6,219 nucleotides of DNA, taken from contig JAAZNO010000265.1 in the NCBI GenBank assembly GCA_012798275.1, positions 1 to 6,219 of the forward strand, given 5' to 3'. Below the pieces are notes generated by a model, which made no database searches, was not told the origin of the DNA, and worked only from the letters and a program-made list of their open reading frames with translations. Position numbers and translations under genes: made by a program. The stretch comes from Chloroflexota bacterium (GTDB lineage: Bacteria > Chloroflexota > Anaerolineae > B4-G1 > SLSP01). Shown here piece after piece: positions 5,214 to 6,219 of this stretch (positions are counted from its first letter, which is position 1; each line of letters begins with the position of its first letter).

Positions 5214-6219
5214 ATGGAACGGGATCAGCAGCGTCATTTGGGGACTTTGGTGTTGGTCATGGCTCTTGCGGCCGGCGCTTTATGGCTGATGTCCGCTTTG
5301 CTGACGCAGCCGGCCCTGGGGCGCGCGGCGTCTCCTGCTCCGGCCGCGCTCGCGCCGGCAGGTAGTTCCCCCGCAGGAGCGGCCCTGCTCGCCGACATTC
5401 CCGGTCTGGCGATCGGACTGCTCGGTCCGGAGACGACTTTCGCCGGGGAGACCGTCACGTACACCGTGCGGGTGACGAATACCAGCGCCGCCCCCCTCAG
5501 CAACATCATCCTCACCGACACGTGGACCACGGATATTCCCCAAAACGGGATGTGGCAACGCGGCGTTCTTGCGCAATTCAATGGGAACTATCAGGTCTTG
5601 CCGTCCAATGCTGTCTTCAGTTTTACGTATAGCACGAGCGAGCGTCAGGGGATCGCTGCATGGCGTCTGAATCCGCTGCCGGCAGGCCAGAGCGTGCAGA
5701 TTGTCCTGACCATGACGACTCCCATCACGCTCCAGCCCGCGCTCGCCGAGGACGCGCTATGGGGACGTGTGGGACGCTCGATCTTGAACAACAGCATCGC
5801 GGCAACGGTGCCGGGGCAGGGCTCCGAGCCGGCGCCGCTGGTGACGACGCTGGTCGTCGCGCCTCTGCTGCGCTTGCAGCAAAGCGCCGTGGCCGAAGTC
5901 GCACCCGTCAATAACTGCCGGGTAGGGCGCCTGGTGACCTATACTTTCCAGATTCAGAACCTGACCATGGAAGGCTCCCTCGAGCGCCCCGATGCCTGGC
6001 CAGCTGCGAACCTGGTCTTCACTGTGGTGTTGCCCAGTCAATTGCGCGGCGCGACACCGCAATGGAGCTCGCCAGTTCCGGGAGTGGTGTTGACCTACAG
6101 CGCTGCGACCGGCAAGGCCGCCTGGCATTATCCTGAGACATTCATCCTGGAGCGGGGCGCCAGCACCTCCATCGTCTTGCGCGCGCGCGTCCCGGCCGAT
6201 GCCACCTACAACCCCAAAA
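5214..6219 (+). CDS. Secreted DUF11-like surface protein (3' truncated)
   Basis: The first 335 codons of an exported protein that continues past the window edge. ATG 5214 follows GAGGTG (5204-5209). The N-terminus has a basic region (MERDQQRH), a hydrophobic core (about residues 9-30) and a likely signal-peptidase site after ALGRA (34-38). An Ala/Pro-rich spacer (about 38-60) follows. Two extracellular beta-sandwich-like modules come next. Module one (about 63-215) contains VTYTVRVTNTSAAPLSNIILTDT (begins at 81), a close match to the DUF11/conserved-repeat pattern. Module two (about 219 onward) contains VTYTFQIQNLT (241-251) and has diverged more. Such repeats are common in large cell-wall or matrix proteins and have structural or adhesive roles. 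Nothing catalytic is seen. It has its own strong promoter and sits 198 bp after the DPM1-like gene. Its many Ser/Thr residues make it a conceivable glycosylation target, which is inference. Confidence 0.85.
   Translation, partial: MERDQQRHLGTLVLVMALAAGALWLMSALLTQPALGRAASPAPAALAPAGSSPAGAALLADIPGLAIGLLGPETTFAGETVTYTVRVTNTSAAPLSNIILTDTWTTDIPQNGMWQRGVLAQFNGNYQVLPSNAVFSFTYSTSERQGIAAWRLNPLPAGQSVQIVLTMTTPITLQPALAEDALWGRVGRSILNNSIAATVPGQGSEPAPLVTTLVVAPLLRLQQSAVAEVAPVNNCRVGRLVTYTFQIQNLTMEGSLERPDAWPAANLVFTVVLPSQLRGATPQWSSPVPGVVLTYSAATGKAAWHYPETFILERGASTSIVLRARVPADATYNPK

Overview
This is GC-rich bacterial DNA with six protein-coding genes that I can support, plus the first codons of a seventh at the left edge. 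No single marker fixes the taxon. The gene types fit a Chloroflexota (Anaerolineae/Caldilineae-like) chromosome: a ScpA of the SMC condensin, a DUF11-type secreted protein, GT-C and DPM1-like glycosyltransferases, a VanZ-like protein, and heptanucleotide repeats. That placement is inference, not proof.

Left part, minus strand. A 385-bp array of exactly 55 in-register heptamers (CCAGCNN, 77-461) separates the start of a truncated gene (1-28) from the stop codon of a polytopic GT-C/PMT/DUF2142-like membrane glycosyltransferase (460-1902). The stop codon itself is formed at the array edge. Further upstream on the same strand lies a membrane-embedded M50-type zinc metallopeptidase (2018-2836). 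Long open frames through the array and opposite the glycosyltransferase are artefacts.

Middle part. scpA (2955-3719, plus strand) is divergent from the protease gene. It converges with a VanZ-like gene (3649-4047, minus strand), and the two coding ends overlap by 71 bp. No scpB is adjacent. The VanZ gene has a textbook ribosome binding site that is spaced for an ATC codon rather than for the nearest ATG.

Right part, plus strand. A soluble DPM1-like polyprenol-phosphate mannosyltransferase (4290-5015) is followed by a perfect consensus sigma70-type promoter (TTGACA, 16 nt, TATAAT). Next come a roughly 118-nt leader with foldable elements and a secreted DUF11-like protein that runs off the right end (5214 onward).

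Functional reading. The DPM1-like enzyme would make a polyprenol-phosphate sugar donor, and the GT-C membrane enzyme could use such a donor outside the membrane. The exported protein is a possible, unproven acceptor. The protease and VanZ-like proteins are also envelope proteins, so apart from scpA the window concerns the cell surface.
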